A stretch of DNA of 11,364 nt from a bacterium (GCA_030699625.1 JAUYLU010000030.1:1-11364); one strand, 5' to 3'. Shown: positions 5,622 through 11,130, counted from the first letter of the stretch. A program made the numbers and translations. The notes: generated by a model from the sequence alone, not told the origin.

Positions 5622-6095
5622 TCAGCTGAAAAGGGCGCGGAGACGCGGGTAGCGCGCGCAGAGGGGAAGCGATTCGCACCAACGCTCGAGTCCCCATGCA
5701 TGCCCCGCTTTCGAGTAGGCGAGGACGAGGAGCGCCGCCGCATAGATGACGTGGGAGTCGACCACCAATGAATGCGCGTCGGGGCGGGGAAACGGCAGGA
5801 CGAAGTAGTAGAGGAGCATGAGCGCCACGCCGAAGAGGGACGAGAGGCGCACCATGATACCGAGAAGGAGCGAAATGCCGATGAGGGTGAGCCCCCACTC
5901 GTTCAGGAAATCGACCGTGGGAAGGATGTTCGGCTGCAGAAACCAGGAATAGAAGCCCTGGAAATTCTTGGCGGCGCCGATATAGCCCGCCGCGGACCAC
6001 GACGGGTCGAGCACTTTGGTGATGCCCGCGTAGAAGAGCATCCAGCCGAGGGAGATGCGGAGGAGGGACAAGGAAAGCGTTTTGATGGAATTCAT
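5622..6095 (-). CDS. DoxX family membrane protein
   Basis: Four-helix membrane protein of the DoxX / thiosulfate-quinone oxidoreductase small-subunit superfamily. Members are linked to quinone and thiol redox stress, but the exact activity is unsettled. In the 157-aa product the membrane segments are near residues 7-25, 63-81, 85-101 and 112-127. Family landmarks are RISLGWMLFYAGITKVLDP at the N-terminus and the HSLVVDSHVIYAAAL motif at 108-121. It is first in the minus-strand DoxX-VKOR-zinc ribbon operon, so a shared role in extracytoplasmic disulfide or quinone redox balance is likely (inference from context). The leader is about 40 nt from a TATACT -10. No good Shine-Dalgarno is seen. Confidence 0.9.
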   Translation of the reverse strand: MNSIKTLSLSLLRISLGWMLFYAGITKVLDPSWSAAGYIGAAKNFQGFYSWFLQPNILPTVDFLNEWGLTLIGISLLLGIMVRLSSLFGVALMLLYYFVLPFPRPDAHSLVVDSHVIYAAALLVLAYSKAGHAWGLERWCESLPLCARYPRLRALFS

Positions 6096-6141
6096 GATGA
6101 GAAAATTAAGCTCTGCCGGGCCTCGCGAACCTCGGAATTTC

Positions 6142-6170
6142 AGTATACAGCAAAAAAGTGGGGCAGAAAA
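6142..6170 (-). promoter_or_regulatory. Putative promoter of the DoxX operon
   Basis: A TATACT -10 (rc of 6142-6147), preceded directly by TG, has a poor -35 candidate TTTTCT (rc of 6165-6170) at 17-bp spacing. The -10 is identical to the one proposed for nrdD. The -35 overlaps the T-run of the upstream gene's terminator. Confidence 0.45.
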
Positions 6171-6194
6171 AAGCTGGCACGCGATGGTGCCAGC
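6165..6194 (-). terminator. Terminator of the 101-aa hypothetical gene
   Basis: An 8-bp perfect stem, GCTGGCAC (6173-6180) with GTGCCAGC (6187-6194), has the 6-nt loop GCGATG. On the minus strand it is followed by six T (6167-6172). It lies 28 nt beyond the stop of the gene at 6223. Confidence 0.88.
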
Positions 6195-6222
6195 CGGATT
6201 TCAGAAAGGCGGACTTTGTTGG

Positions 6223-6528
6223 TCAGGAATCGCTCAAGTGGTCGCCCTCCGCGAGATGAAACGCCTCGAGCCGCATACGCTCGGTGACGGTGAAGGTCTT
6301 ATCGCGCGCCGCTCTTGCCTTCGCCGCCTTTCTCATGAGCCTTTTGACGATGCGCCGCACGGCGGGCATGTGGATGGCGTTTCCTGACGGCGGGATCCCT
6401 TCCTTGCGAAGGAGCGGGCGGACGATGTTTCTGAACGTGTGCTCGTTGAACTGTGCGATATTTCTTTTTGCGAATTCTTCGGTGACCTTGTGGGCCACCT
6501 TTTCCCAACACAGGCCGGAGAGAGCCAT
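6223..6528 (-). CDS. Hypothetical basic protein (101 aa)
   Basis: Not recognised. A soluble, mostly helical protein that becomes strongly basic in the middle (RIVKRLMRKAAKARAARDK, about residues 57-75), with an acidic, His-containing end (EGDHLSDS). There is no cysteine pair, signal peptide or membrane segment. The basic helix suggests nucleic-acid or ribosome contact, but this is a guess. ATG 6528 is chosen; a TTG at 6570 would add 14 residues and lie about 9 nt from the predicted transcription start. Neither has a Shine-Dalgarno. It is a monocistronic unit with a perfect-consensus promoter and its own terminator, so expression is probably high. Confidence 0.68.
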   Translation of the reverse strand: MALSGLCWEKVAHKVTEEFAKRNIAQFNEHTFRNIVRPLLRKEGIPPSGNAIHMPAVRRIVKRLMRKAAKARAARDKTFTVTERMRLEAFHLAEGDHLSDS

Positions 6529-6585
6529 GGGTTTCGCTTTCTTGGGAGAGAACGACAGTTGAGGGAGCAAATTTTAACTTTTAAT

Positions 6586-6614
6586 ATTATACCAAATAAG
6601 ACAGTTTTTGTCAA
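6586..6614 (-). promoter_or_regulatory. Perfect-consensus sigma70 promoter
   Basis: On the minus strand, TTGACA (rc of 6609-6614), exactly 17 bp, then TATAAT (rc of 6586-6591). Both hexamers are exact consensus. Predicted start of transcription is near 6579. It drives the hypothetical gene at 6223-6528. Confidence 0.93.
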
Positions 6615-6622
6615 TAACGTAT

Positions 6623-6649
6623 AAAAAAGCCCCGCGCTGTGCGCAGGGC
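6623..6649 (-). terminator. Terminator of the 113-aa hypothetical gene
   Basis: GCCCCGCGC (6629-6637) pairs with GCGCAGGGC (6641-6649) around a 3-nt loop. The single mismatch becomes a G-U pair on the minus-strand RNA. Six T follow on that strand (6623-6628). It lies just beyond the stop at 6651. Confidence 0.88.
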
Positions 6650-6650
6650 C

Positions 6651-6992
6651 TCATGGGTTGTGGTTTCTTTTTTTCGATGAAGGAGTCCGTTCTTCTTTTT
6701 CATAATCGGCGAGCCATTCTTCGTTCGTTGTGCTACGGCGCCGCAGTTCATCCTCCGCCGGCGCTTCGAGGCGCTTCCGGGCGAAACGCTTGCCGACTTC
6801 GCTTTTTAGCTCGTCGTTCGAGCGGATATTATAGCGCGCGCAGACTCCCTCGAAGGCGACGTCGAAACGGAAAATCCACTTGTTTTTTATTGCATCGCCA
6901 TAGAGCGCCCGCACTCCTTTCGTGATCAGTTCTGTGAGACTCTCTTGTTCTCCTTTGGTGAGCGTCGCTGGGTCCACGATGGGGTCGGCCAC
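6651..6992 (-). CDS. Hypothetical charged protein (113 aa)
   Basis: Not recognised. A soluble 113-aa protein, helical and highly charged, with one Cys and a Lys/Arg/Glu-rich C-terminus (KKRNHNP end). It has no membrane segment or catalytic motif that I can identify. The GTG start at 6992 is supported by AGGAAAGGA 5-6 nt upstream, one of the few clear Shine-Dalgarno sequences in the window. A TTGACA-containing promoter lies upstream and an intrinsic terminator immediately downstream, so it is monocistronic. It could be related in style to the next small gene, as both are singly expressed charged proteins, but they do not look homologous. Confidence 0.72.
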   Translation of the reverse strand: MADPIVDPATLTKGEQESLTELITKGVRALYGDAIKNKWIFRFDVAFEGVCARYNIRSNDELKSEVGKRFARKRLEAPAEDELRRRSTTNEEWLADYEKEERTPSSKKRNHNP

Positions 6993-7022
6993 GAGCGTCC
7001 TTTCCTGAAAAAAGCTTTTTCA

Positions 7023-7051
7023 ATTTAACTATAAAAAACTATTTTTGTCAA
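7023..7051 (-). promoter_or_regulatory. Promoter of the 113-aa hypothetical gene
   Basis: An exact TTGACA -35 (rc of 7046-7051) with 17-bp spacing to TTAAAT (rc of 7023-7028, 4 of 6 matches). It lies about 30 nt before the GTG start at 6992. The surrounding DNA is very AT-rich. Confidence 0.7.
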
Positions 7052-7089
7052 ATAGCGGGGAAAGGGGAGAAATGCGAGATGAGAGGGAA

Positions 7090-7545
7090 CTACGAGAGAA
7101 GCGCGTCCACGACCGCTTTGACGTCGGCGCCGTCGGCCTTCCCTTTGAGGTCTTTCATGAGGGCGCCGGTGAGCTGTCCCGCTTTCGATTTGTCGGTAGC
7201 GCCAAGCTCTTTCATCTTCGCTTCCACGATAGGGCGGATTTCCTCCCGCGACATCATCTTGGGGAGATATTTTTCGAGGTGGGGGAGTTCGGCGCGCTCG
7301 TTGTCCGCAAGGTCCTTCCTTCCGCCCTTCTCGAACTGCTCTATCGAATCCTTGCGCTGCTTCACCGCCCTTTGGATGACGGCGAGCGCCTCGTCGTCCG
7401 CGAGCTTCTCGTCGGGCTTTCGCTTCTTGGCTACGAGCTCGTTCACGAAAGCGGCGAGGAGACCGCGCACCACGGAGACGCGGACGGGGTCCTTGGCGCG
7501 CATGGCGTCTTTGAGCTCTTCCTTTATTTTTTCGTGCAGCCGCAT
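7090..7545 (-). CDS. GatB/YqeY-domain protein
   Basis: A 151-aa protein matching the free-standing YqeY family. This domain is the tRNA-binding tail domain of GatB in the tRNA-dependent amidotransferase. Visible family features are the N-terminal helix LHEKIKEELKDAMRAKDPVRVSVVRGLLAA, QRAVKQRKDSIEQFEKGGR near the middle, and LEKYLPKMMSREEI, followed by the C-terminal helical hairpin with GALMKDLKGKADGADVKAVV. The cellular role is presumably tRNA- or translation-related but is not well defined. The start ATG 7545 has no Shine-Dalgarno; an extended -10 ends 9 nt upstream, so the mRNA is nearly leaderless. It is divergent from the nuclease gene at 7590. Confidence 0.92.
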   Translation of the reverse strand: MRLHEKIKEELKDAMRAKDPVRVSVVRGLLAAFVNELVAKKRKPDEKLADDEALAVIQRAVKQRKDSIEQFEKGGRKDLADNERAELPHLEKYLPKMMSREEIRPIVEAKMKELGATDKSKAGQLTGALMKDLKGKADGADVKAVVDALLS

Positions 7546-7554
7546 AATGCGGCC

Positions 7555-7563
7555 ATTATAGCA
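7555..7563 (-). promoter_or_regulatory. Extended -10 promoter of the YqeY gene
   Basis: TG-C-TATAAT on the minus strand is a perfect extended -10. It ends 9 nt before ATG 7545. It faces a near-identical extended -10 for the divergent gene, 12 bp away (box to box). Confidence 0.8.
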
Positions 7564-7572
7564 CCTTCTCCG

Positions 7573-7581
7573 TGCTAAAAT
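7573..7581 (+). promoter_or_regulatory. Extended -10 promoter of the nuclease gene
   Basis: TG-C-TAAAAT on the plus strand ends 8 nt before ATG 7590. The surrounding string GTGCTAxAATGGC is shared with the divergent YqeY promoter, making an inverted pair. Confidence 0.75.
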
Positions 7582-7589
7582 GGCACCAC

Positions 7590-8387
7590 ATGAGCCAGTA
7601 TTACAAGCCGAATCGCAAGCCCGACTGGAACTATGGCGGACCGAAGTGGCGGCTGTCGCGCTCGAAGATAGAGCTCTTCATGGGGTGCCCGCGCTGCTTT
7701 TACATCGACAACAAACTTGGCACCGCAAGGCCCCGCGGCCCCGCCTTCACCCTGAACGTGGCGGTAGACACGCTCCTTAAGAAAGAATTCGACGTGCACC
7801 GCGCGAAAGGCACGAAGCATCCGCTCTGCGACGTCTACGGCGTCGATGCCGTGCCGTTCTCCCATCCCGAGCTCGATACGTGGCGGGAGAATTTCAAGGG
7901 CATCGAGCATCTCCATGCCCCGACCGGGTTTACCGTATCGGGCGCCGTCGACGACGTCTGGGTGGACAAGGAAAAGCGCCTCATCGTCGTCGACTACAAG
8001 GCGACCTCGAAGGACGAGAAGATAGAGACGCTCGCCGACTCGTCGTGGGCCGCGCAGTACTCACGCCAGCTCGGCGTGTACCAGTGGCTCCTTCGGCAGA
8101 AAGGGTTCGCCGTTTCCGACACGGGCTATTTCGTGTACGCGAACGCGAGCACCGAGAACGAGGCCTTCGACCGGAAGCTCGAGTTCGAAGTCACCCTCGT
8201 GCCACATGAAGGCGATGCCACGTGGGTCGAAGGGGCGCTCCGTTCCATCAAGGAATGCCTTGATGGCGCGGCGCGCCCGGACTCCTCTCCCGAGTGCGAT
8301 TTTTGCGCCTACCGGAATGCCGCCGCCGCGGCGGAAGCGACCGTCTCCGGAAAGGCCGGAACAAAGGGCCGCGGGACCCTCTTTTAA
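7590..8387 (+). CDS. RecB/Cas4-like PD-(D/E)XK nuclease, putative Fe-S
   Basis: A 265-aa single-domain nuclease of the RecB/Cas4-like PD-(D/E)XK superfamily. The catalytic core is visible: D121 in SGAVDDVWV, then D135 and K137 in LIVVDYKAT, and the RecB-family QxxxY motif Q160-Y164 (QLGVYQWLL). Two cysteine pairs at the ends, C33/C36 (GCPRCF) and C236/C239 (ECDFCAYR), are placed like the ligands of a 4Fe-4S cluster that staples such nucleases. This suggests DNA-end processing. There are no CRISPR genes nearby, so cas4 is unlikely. The frame is open from 7572, but ATG 7590 gives a sensible N-terminus and sits 8 nt after the extended -10, apparently leaderless. rmuC follows 19 nt downstream. 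Confidence 0.9.
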   Translation: MSQYYKPNRKPDWNYGGPKWRLSRSKIELFMGCPRCFYIDNKLGTARPRGPAFTLNVAVDTLLKKEFDVHRAKGTKHPLCDVYGVDAVPFSHPELDTWRENFKGIEHLHAPTGFTVSGAVDDVWVDKEKRLIVVDYKATSKDEKIETLADSSWAAQYSRQLGVYQWLLRQKGFAVSDTGYFVYANASTENEAFDRKLEFEVTLVPHEGDATWVEGALRSIKECLDGAARPDSSPECDFCAYRNAAAAAEATVSGKAGTKGRGTLF

Positions 8388-8391
8388 CGCG

Positions 8392-8400
8392 TGGTAAAAT
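8392..8400 (+). promoter_or_regulatory. Extended -10 promoter of rmuC, leaderless start
   Basis: TG-G-TAAAAT ends 6 nt before ATG 8407, so the predicted transcription start coincides with the start codon. It lies in the 19-nt gap after the nuclease gene, so rmuC can be read both from this box and by read-through. Confidence 0.65.
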
Positions 8401-8406
8401 AAGCGG

Positions 8407-9471
8407 ATGGAAACCGCCACTTTTCTTTTGTTGTTGGCAGGCGTCGTTGTTGGTGCGGCTGTCGCGTTTTTCCTCCTGCGCCGCCGCGGCTCCGAGAAGC
8501 CGGGGGAGAGCCTCATACTTCTTCAGAACCAAATCGACAATCTGGCCAAGGCCATCGAATCGAAACTCGGCGAATCGGGCAAGGAGATGCGCGAGGCGGT
8601 GCGCACGCAGTTCTCCGAGTCCCAGCGCCTCATCAAGGACATCACGAAGGAGCTCACCGAGGTGAAGGAGACGGGGAAGCAGGTGGTCGGTTTCGCGGAC
8701 CAGCTTTCCGAGCTCCAGGACATCCTCCGGAACCCGAAGCAGCGCGGCGTGCTCGGCGAATACTACCTCGAGACGCTCCTCAAGAACGTCATGCCGCCCG
8801 GTTCCTACGAGATGCAGTACCGGATGGGGAAGAACGACGACGGCGAGGAGCTCATTCCCGACGCGGTCGTCTTCGTGCAGAAGAAGGTCATCCCCGTCGA
8901 TTCGAAATTTTCGCTCGAGAATTACAACCGGATGGTCGAGGCGCGCGACCCCGCCGAGAAGGAGCGGCTCTCGAAGATTTTCGAGTCCGATCTCAAGAAC
9001 CGCATCGTCGAGACCTCGAAGTACATACAGCCGGGCAAAGGCACGCTCGAATTCGCCTTCATGTTCATCCCCCACGAAGCCATCTACTACGACCTTTTGG
9101 TGGGAAGGGTGGGCAAAGAGAGCGAGGAGAACCTGATACAGCGCGCCGCCTCGAAGTACAAGGTCATCATCGTCTCGCCGACCTCGTTCCTCGCGTACCT
9201 CCAGACGGTCCTCCAGGGGTTAAAGCAGCTCCAGATCGAGGAGAAGGTGCAGGATGTCATCCGGCGGGTGGGCGACCTCATGAAGCACCTCATGTCCTAC
9301 GAGACCTATTTCAACAAAGTGGGAAACGCCCTCGGGACCGCCGTGAACCAATACAATCTGGCGGGCAAGGAGCTCAAGAAAGTGGACAGGGACATTTTGA
9401 AAATCACCGAGAAATCGCCGGGGCTCGAACCGCCCGTGGTGGAGCGCCCGCGCCTCGCCGAGGAAGAGTAG
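8407..9471 (+). CDS. rmuC: DNA recombination protein RmuC
   Basis: RmuC-family protein, a membrane-anchored predicted PD-(D/E)XK nuclease that limits recombination at inverted repeats and DNA-damage structures. In the 354-aa product, residues 5-24 form a membrane anchor followed by RRR. Residues 35-100 are coiled coil. The RmuC domain begins near 108 with NPKQRGVLGEYYLETLL, followed by PDAVVF (D152) and IPVDSKFSLENY (D165, K167), the nuclease-fold core. A helical end with the typical NQYNLAGKELKK follows. The length is shorter than in E. coli (about 475 aa) because the coiled coil is short. Its neighbour upstream is another PD-(D/E)XK nuclease. It has a leaderless start. Confidence 0.95.
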   Translation: METATFLLLLAGVVVGAAVAFFLLRRRGSEKPGESLILLQNQIDNLAKAIESKLGESGKEMREAVRTQFSESQRLIKDITKELTEVKETGKQVVGFADQLSELQDILRNPKQRGVLGEYYLETLLKNVMPPGSYEMQYRMGKNDDGEELIPDAVVFVQKKVIPVDSKFSLENYNRMVEARDPAEKERLSKIFESDLKNRIVETSKYIQPGKGTLEFAFMFIPHEAIYYDLLVGRVGKESEENLIQRAASKYKVIIVSPTSFLAYLQTVLQGLKQLQIEEKVQDVIRRVGDLMKHLMSYETYFNKVGNALGTAVNQYNLAGKELKKVDRDILKITEKSPGLEPPVVERPRLAEEE

Positions 9472-9476
9472 CGGTC

Positions 9477-9513
9477 AAAAAGACCCCGGCCATAGGGGGT
9501 TGGCCGGGGGGTC
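9477..9513 (-). terminator. Terminator of the candidate small RNA
   Basis: GACCCCGGCC (9482-9491) pairs with GGCCGGGGGGTC (9502-9513), with a 2-nt bulge and a 10-nt loop. Five T follow on the minus strand (9477-9481). In the plus direction no T-run follows, so it would be a poor rmuC terminator but may protect the rmuC 3' end. Confidence 0.75.
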
Positions 9514-9596
9514 ACCCGAGACGTCCGAAGGGAGGGAGGGACGCCCCGGGAAAAAAAGACCTTCGACAACGGCTGCGTTATTGAGGGCTTGTGCCT
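9477..9596 (-). ncRNA. Candidate structured small RNA
   Basis: No known RNA family recognised. The minus strand between rmuC and rplU has an extended -10 (TG-C-TACACT), a small hairpin GGC-ACAA-GCC near the 5' end, a 4-bp hairpin AACG-CAGC-CGTT, and a T-rich linker. A 12-bp stem (9515-9526 with 9539-9550) follows, whose two non-Watson-Crick positions are G-U pairs only on the minus-strand RNA. It ends in a terminator (9482-9491 with 9502-9513, then five T). About 120 nt would be made. Protein coding is not apparent on either strand. It is not tRNA, and I do not see the SRP RNA GGAAG/AGC core or other classic motifs. Confidence 0.5.
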
Positions 9597-9601
9597 TCTC
9601 A

Positions 9602-9632
9602 AGTGTAGCACCTCGGGGTGGCGCCTTGTCAG
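9602..9632 (-). promoter_or_regulatory. Promoter of the candidate small RNA
   Basis: TG-C-TACACT (rc of 9602-9610) as an extended -10, with CTGACA (rc of 9627-9632) as the -35 at a long 19-bp spacing. The -35 overlaps the rplU -35 on the opposite strand. Confidence 0.5.
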
Positions 9633-9653
9633 AGAGGCGTTTTTGTGTAGAAT
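9626..9653 (+). promoter_or_regulatory. Promoter of rplU
   Basis: TTGTCA (9626-9631), 16 bp, TAGAAT (9648-9653); each box matches 5 of 6. Predicted start is near 9660, only about 8 nt before the 5' arm of the rplU inverted-repeat leader. A 5-bp dyad CGCCT/AGGCG (9622-9626, 9635-9639) with a following T-run spans the -35; it may be an operator or a weak terminator for rmuC. Confidence 0.75.
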
Positions 9654-9667
9654 GGTGGGATTACTTG

Positions 9668-9769
9668 CCCCGTTAGAGCCTGCCCGTGAGAGCGGTTTCT
9701 ACCAAGAGGGTTTTTATTTTTAGAAAGACATGACAGAAAGGCAAAGCAACGACCGGGGCTCTAACGGGG
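9668..9769 (+). promoter_or_regulatory. GTTAGA/TCTAAC inverted-repeat leader element, rplU copy
   Basis: CCCCGTTAGAGCC (9668-9680) and GGCTCTAACGGGG (9757-9769) are perfect 13-bp complements enclosing 76 nt. The last G of the 3' arm is the first base of the rplU GTG start. The 5' arm begins about 8 nt after the predicted transcription start, so the whole element would be the 5' leader. The interior includes a T-rich run (9711-9721) and purine-rich AGAAAGG. It shares the core GTTAGA/TCTAAC and the fixed start spacing with the nrdG and recR copies. Its relation to known L21 leader RNAs is unknown. Confidence 0.75.
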
Positions 9770-10077
9770 TGGATTTTGCCATCATCGAGACCGGCGGGAA
9801 GCAGTACCGTGTGAAAAAAGGCGACACCATCAGGGTGGAAAAGCTCGAAGGCAAGGACGGCGACGCTGTCACCTTCGACAAGGTGCTTCTTTCCGTCGGC
9901 AGAGACATGGAGCTTGGCGCGCCTTTCCTCGCGGGAGCCACAGTCACGGGGAAGATACTCTCGAGCGGCCGGGGCAAGAAAATCGAGGTTTTAAAGTACA
10001 AGGCGAAGAGCCGCTACCGGAAGCTCCGCGGCCATCGCCAGCCCTACACCATCGTCGCCATCGAATCGCTGAAATAA
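9769..10077 (+). CDS. rplU: 50S ribosomal protein L21
   Basis: Ribosomal protein L21, which binds 23S rRNA in the large subunit. The 102 aa match the family. The diagnostic start DFAIIETGGKQYRVKKGD follows directly on the GTG, then VTFDKVLL, PFLAGATVTGKIL, KIEVLKYKAKSRYRKLRGHRQPYT, and the final IVAIE. GTG 9769 is chosen over ATG 9730 because the latter would add 13 non-conserved residues encoded across the inverted-repeat arm. There is no Shine-Dalgarno apart from the GGGG that touches the start. The usual partner rpmA (L27) does not follow; a terminator comes within 7 nt of the stop, so rplU is monocistronic here. Confidence 0.97.
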   Translation: MDFAIIETGGKQYRVKKGDTIRVEKLEGKDGDAVTFDKVLLSVGRDMELGAPFLAGATVTGKILSSGRGKKIEVLKYKAKSRYRKLRGHRQPYTIVAIESLK

Positions 10078-10083
10078 AAAAAG

Positions 10084-10104
10084 CCCCGCCGAAGCGGGGT
10101 TTTT
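10084..10104. terminator. Bidirectional terminator, rplU / membrane gene
   Basis: CCCCGC-CGAA-GCGGGG (10084-10099) is a perfect 6-bp stem with a tetraloop, seven A on the left (10076-10082) and five T on the right (10100-10104). It serves convergent rplU and the minus-strand membrane-protein gene (stop at 10119). Confidence 0.9.
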
Positions 10105-10118
10105 CAATGGCCGTTGTT

Positions 10119-10430
10119 TCAGTTCTTTTTCGAGGGCCAGTGGATGGTAAAGCGGGGAATGAGAAGCCCGATGAGGTAGGTGGAGAGGCACCAGGCCGCG
10201 ACCATTCCCGTATAGCGGAGCGCCAGCGATTCCGACGGCGTATTTCCGACGATGACCATGAAGAACACCATCGGAATGAAGAGCGCAAAGAGCACGAAAC
10301 ATTCCGCCTGTTCGGCCTTGGACCTTTTTCTGAGGCCGTACACGAACGGTCCCACGAAAATAAAGGCGAAGAAGGCATACCACAGAAGCACCACGGACAC
10401 CGCCGCAAGCTCGCTTGCGTACAGATACAT
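10119..10430 (-). CDS. Small multi-pass membrane protein (103 aa)
   Basis: Not recognised. Three hydrophobic helices (about residues 7-31, 45-63 and 71-93) are separated by a basic loop (LRKRSKAEQ) and a short polar loop, with a basic tail ending PSKKN. The first helix is rich in Phe/Val/Tyr. ATG 10430 is chosen over 10460 because GGGAGG (rc of 10435-10440) lies 4 nt upstream, the best Shine-Dalgarno in the window. It is monocistronic, between the recR terminator and the shared terminator with rplU. Nothing in the context suggests a role. Confidence 0.8.
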   Translation of the reverse strand: MYLYASELAAVSVVLLWYAFFAFIFVGPFVYGLRKRSKAEQAECFVLFALFIPMVFFMVIVGNTPSESLALRYTGMVAAWCLSTYLIGLLIPRFTIHWPSKKN

Positions 10431-10458
10431 ATACCCTCCCTTTGTTGAATCTGCTCCC

Positions 10459-10486
10459 ATCCTACGCGCGGCGGGGAAGAAAGCAA
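10459..10486 (-). promoter_or_regulatory. Putative promoter of the 103-aa membrane protein
   Basis: TTGCTT (rc of 10481-10486), 16 bp, TAGGAT (rc of 10459-10464), about 28 nt before the start codon. The -35 lies in the U-rich tail of the recR terminator, a compact overlap. Confidence 0.45.
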
Positions 10487-10521
10487 CCCCATGAGATGGC
10501 GGCTTCGCCTATCTCACGGGG
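10475..10521 (-). terminator. Terminator of recR
   Basis: A long hairpin (10487-10521) has CCCC/GGGG outer arms, TGAGAT/ATCTCA, and GGCG/CGCC around the loop GCTT, with one mismatch and one bulge. On the minus strand a U-rich TTGCTTTCTT tail follows. It starts immediately at the recR stop codon (10522-10524). Confidence 0.7.
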
Positions 10522-11130
10522 TCAACCCCGGTGCTTGAGCGCGTTCCGGAGGGTGTCCTCGTCGGAATATTCGAGCTCGGTGCCGGTGGAGAGGCCGCGG
10601 CCGAGGAGCGTGAGCTTGAGACCGTGCTTTTCCTTGAGCAGTTCGAGCGTTTTCGTCACGTACTGGGCCGTGTTCTCGCCCTCGGGGTTCACCGAGAGGG
10701 CGATGATGATTTCTTTCAACCCTTTTTGTATCTGTTTCCCCGTCTCGGCCACGAGCTCGCGGATCCTTATCTTTTCCGTCGGGTTCTTTTCGAGGATAGG
10801 CAGAAGCCCGCCGAGGATGAAATAGCGGCCGTGGTAGACGCCGAGCTTCCGCACGTTCTCGAAATCGACGTCCTTCTCGAGGACAAGCATGGTCGAATGG
10901 TCGGTCGAGGGGCTTTCGCAGATGTCGCACCGCTTCCCCTTCCCTTCGAAGAAGCGATGGCACGAGCCGCATTCCGAGAGCTCTTCTTTCAGCGTTCCGA
11001 TGACCTCGGCGAGGCCGTCGAGGAAGCGCTTCTCCTGTCCGGCGAGGAAGTAGACCAAACGGCGCGCCTGTCGCGGCCCGATGCCCGGTAACTTCGAAAA
11101 ATATTCGGCGGCTTTCCTCGCTTTATCCAC
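10522..11130 (-). CDS. recR: Recombination mediator RecR
   Basis: RecR, which with RecO/RecF loads RecA on gapped DNA. The 202 aa match the family (about 198-205). Order of parts: helix-hairpin-helix KLPGIGPRQARRL (13-25); four-cysteine zinc site C54, C57, C68, C71; Toprim domain starting MLVLEKDVDFENV (E85) with YHGRYFILGGLLPIL; and the C-terminal GRGLSTGTELEYSDEDTL signature. The GTG start at 11130 is the only in-frame start before a stop upstream, and its first base is the last base of an inverted-repeat arm. The upstream gene is dnaB, 108 nt away. The usual YbaB neighbour is not seen. Confidence 0.96.
   Translation of the reverse strand: MDKARKAAEYFSKLPGIGPRQARRLVYFLAGQEKRFLDGLAEVIGTLKEELSECGSCHRFFEGKGKRCDICESPSTDHSTMLVLEKDVDFENVRKLGVYHGRYFILGGLLPILEKNPTEKIRIRELVAETGKQIQKGLKEIIIALSVNPEGENTAQYVTKTLELLKEKHGLKLTLLGRGLSTGTELEYSDEDTLRNALKHRG

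Noticed and set aside
7008..7022. AAAAAGCTTTTT palindrome as a YqeY terminator
   Set aside because: An AT-only arm with no GC stem, and it lies beyond the next promoter; not a plausible terminator.
7590..8387. cas4 of a CRISPR system
   Set aside because: No direct-repeat array or other cas genes in the window, and the cysteine layout is 2+2 and not the typical 1+3 of Cas4.
8248..9075. 275-aa open frame antisense to rmuC and the nuclease end
   Set aside because: Covers parts of two solid plus-strand genes; His/Leu/Arg-rich antisense composition, no start signals.
9472..9660. tRNA, SRP RNA or tmRNA in the rmuC-rplU gap
   Set aside because: No cloverleaf, T-loop GTTCRA or SRP GGAAG/AGC core is visible; only generic hairpins and a terminator.
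9730..9768. Longer rplU start at ATG 9730
   Set aside because: Would add 13 residues not found in L21 and encoded across the inverted-repeat arm; the conserved N-terminus begins at GTG 9769.
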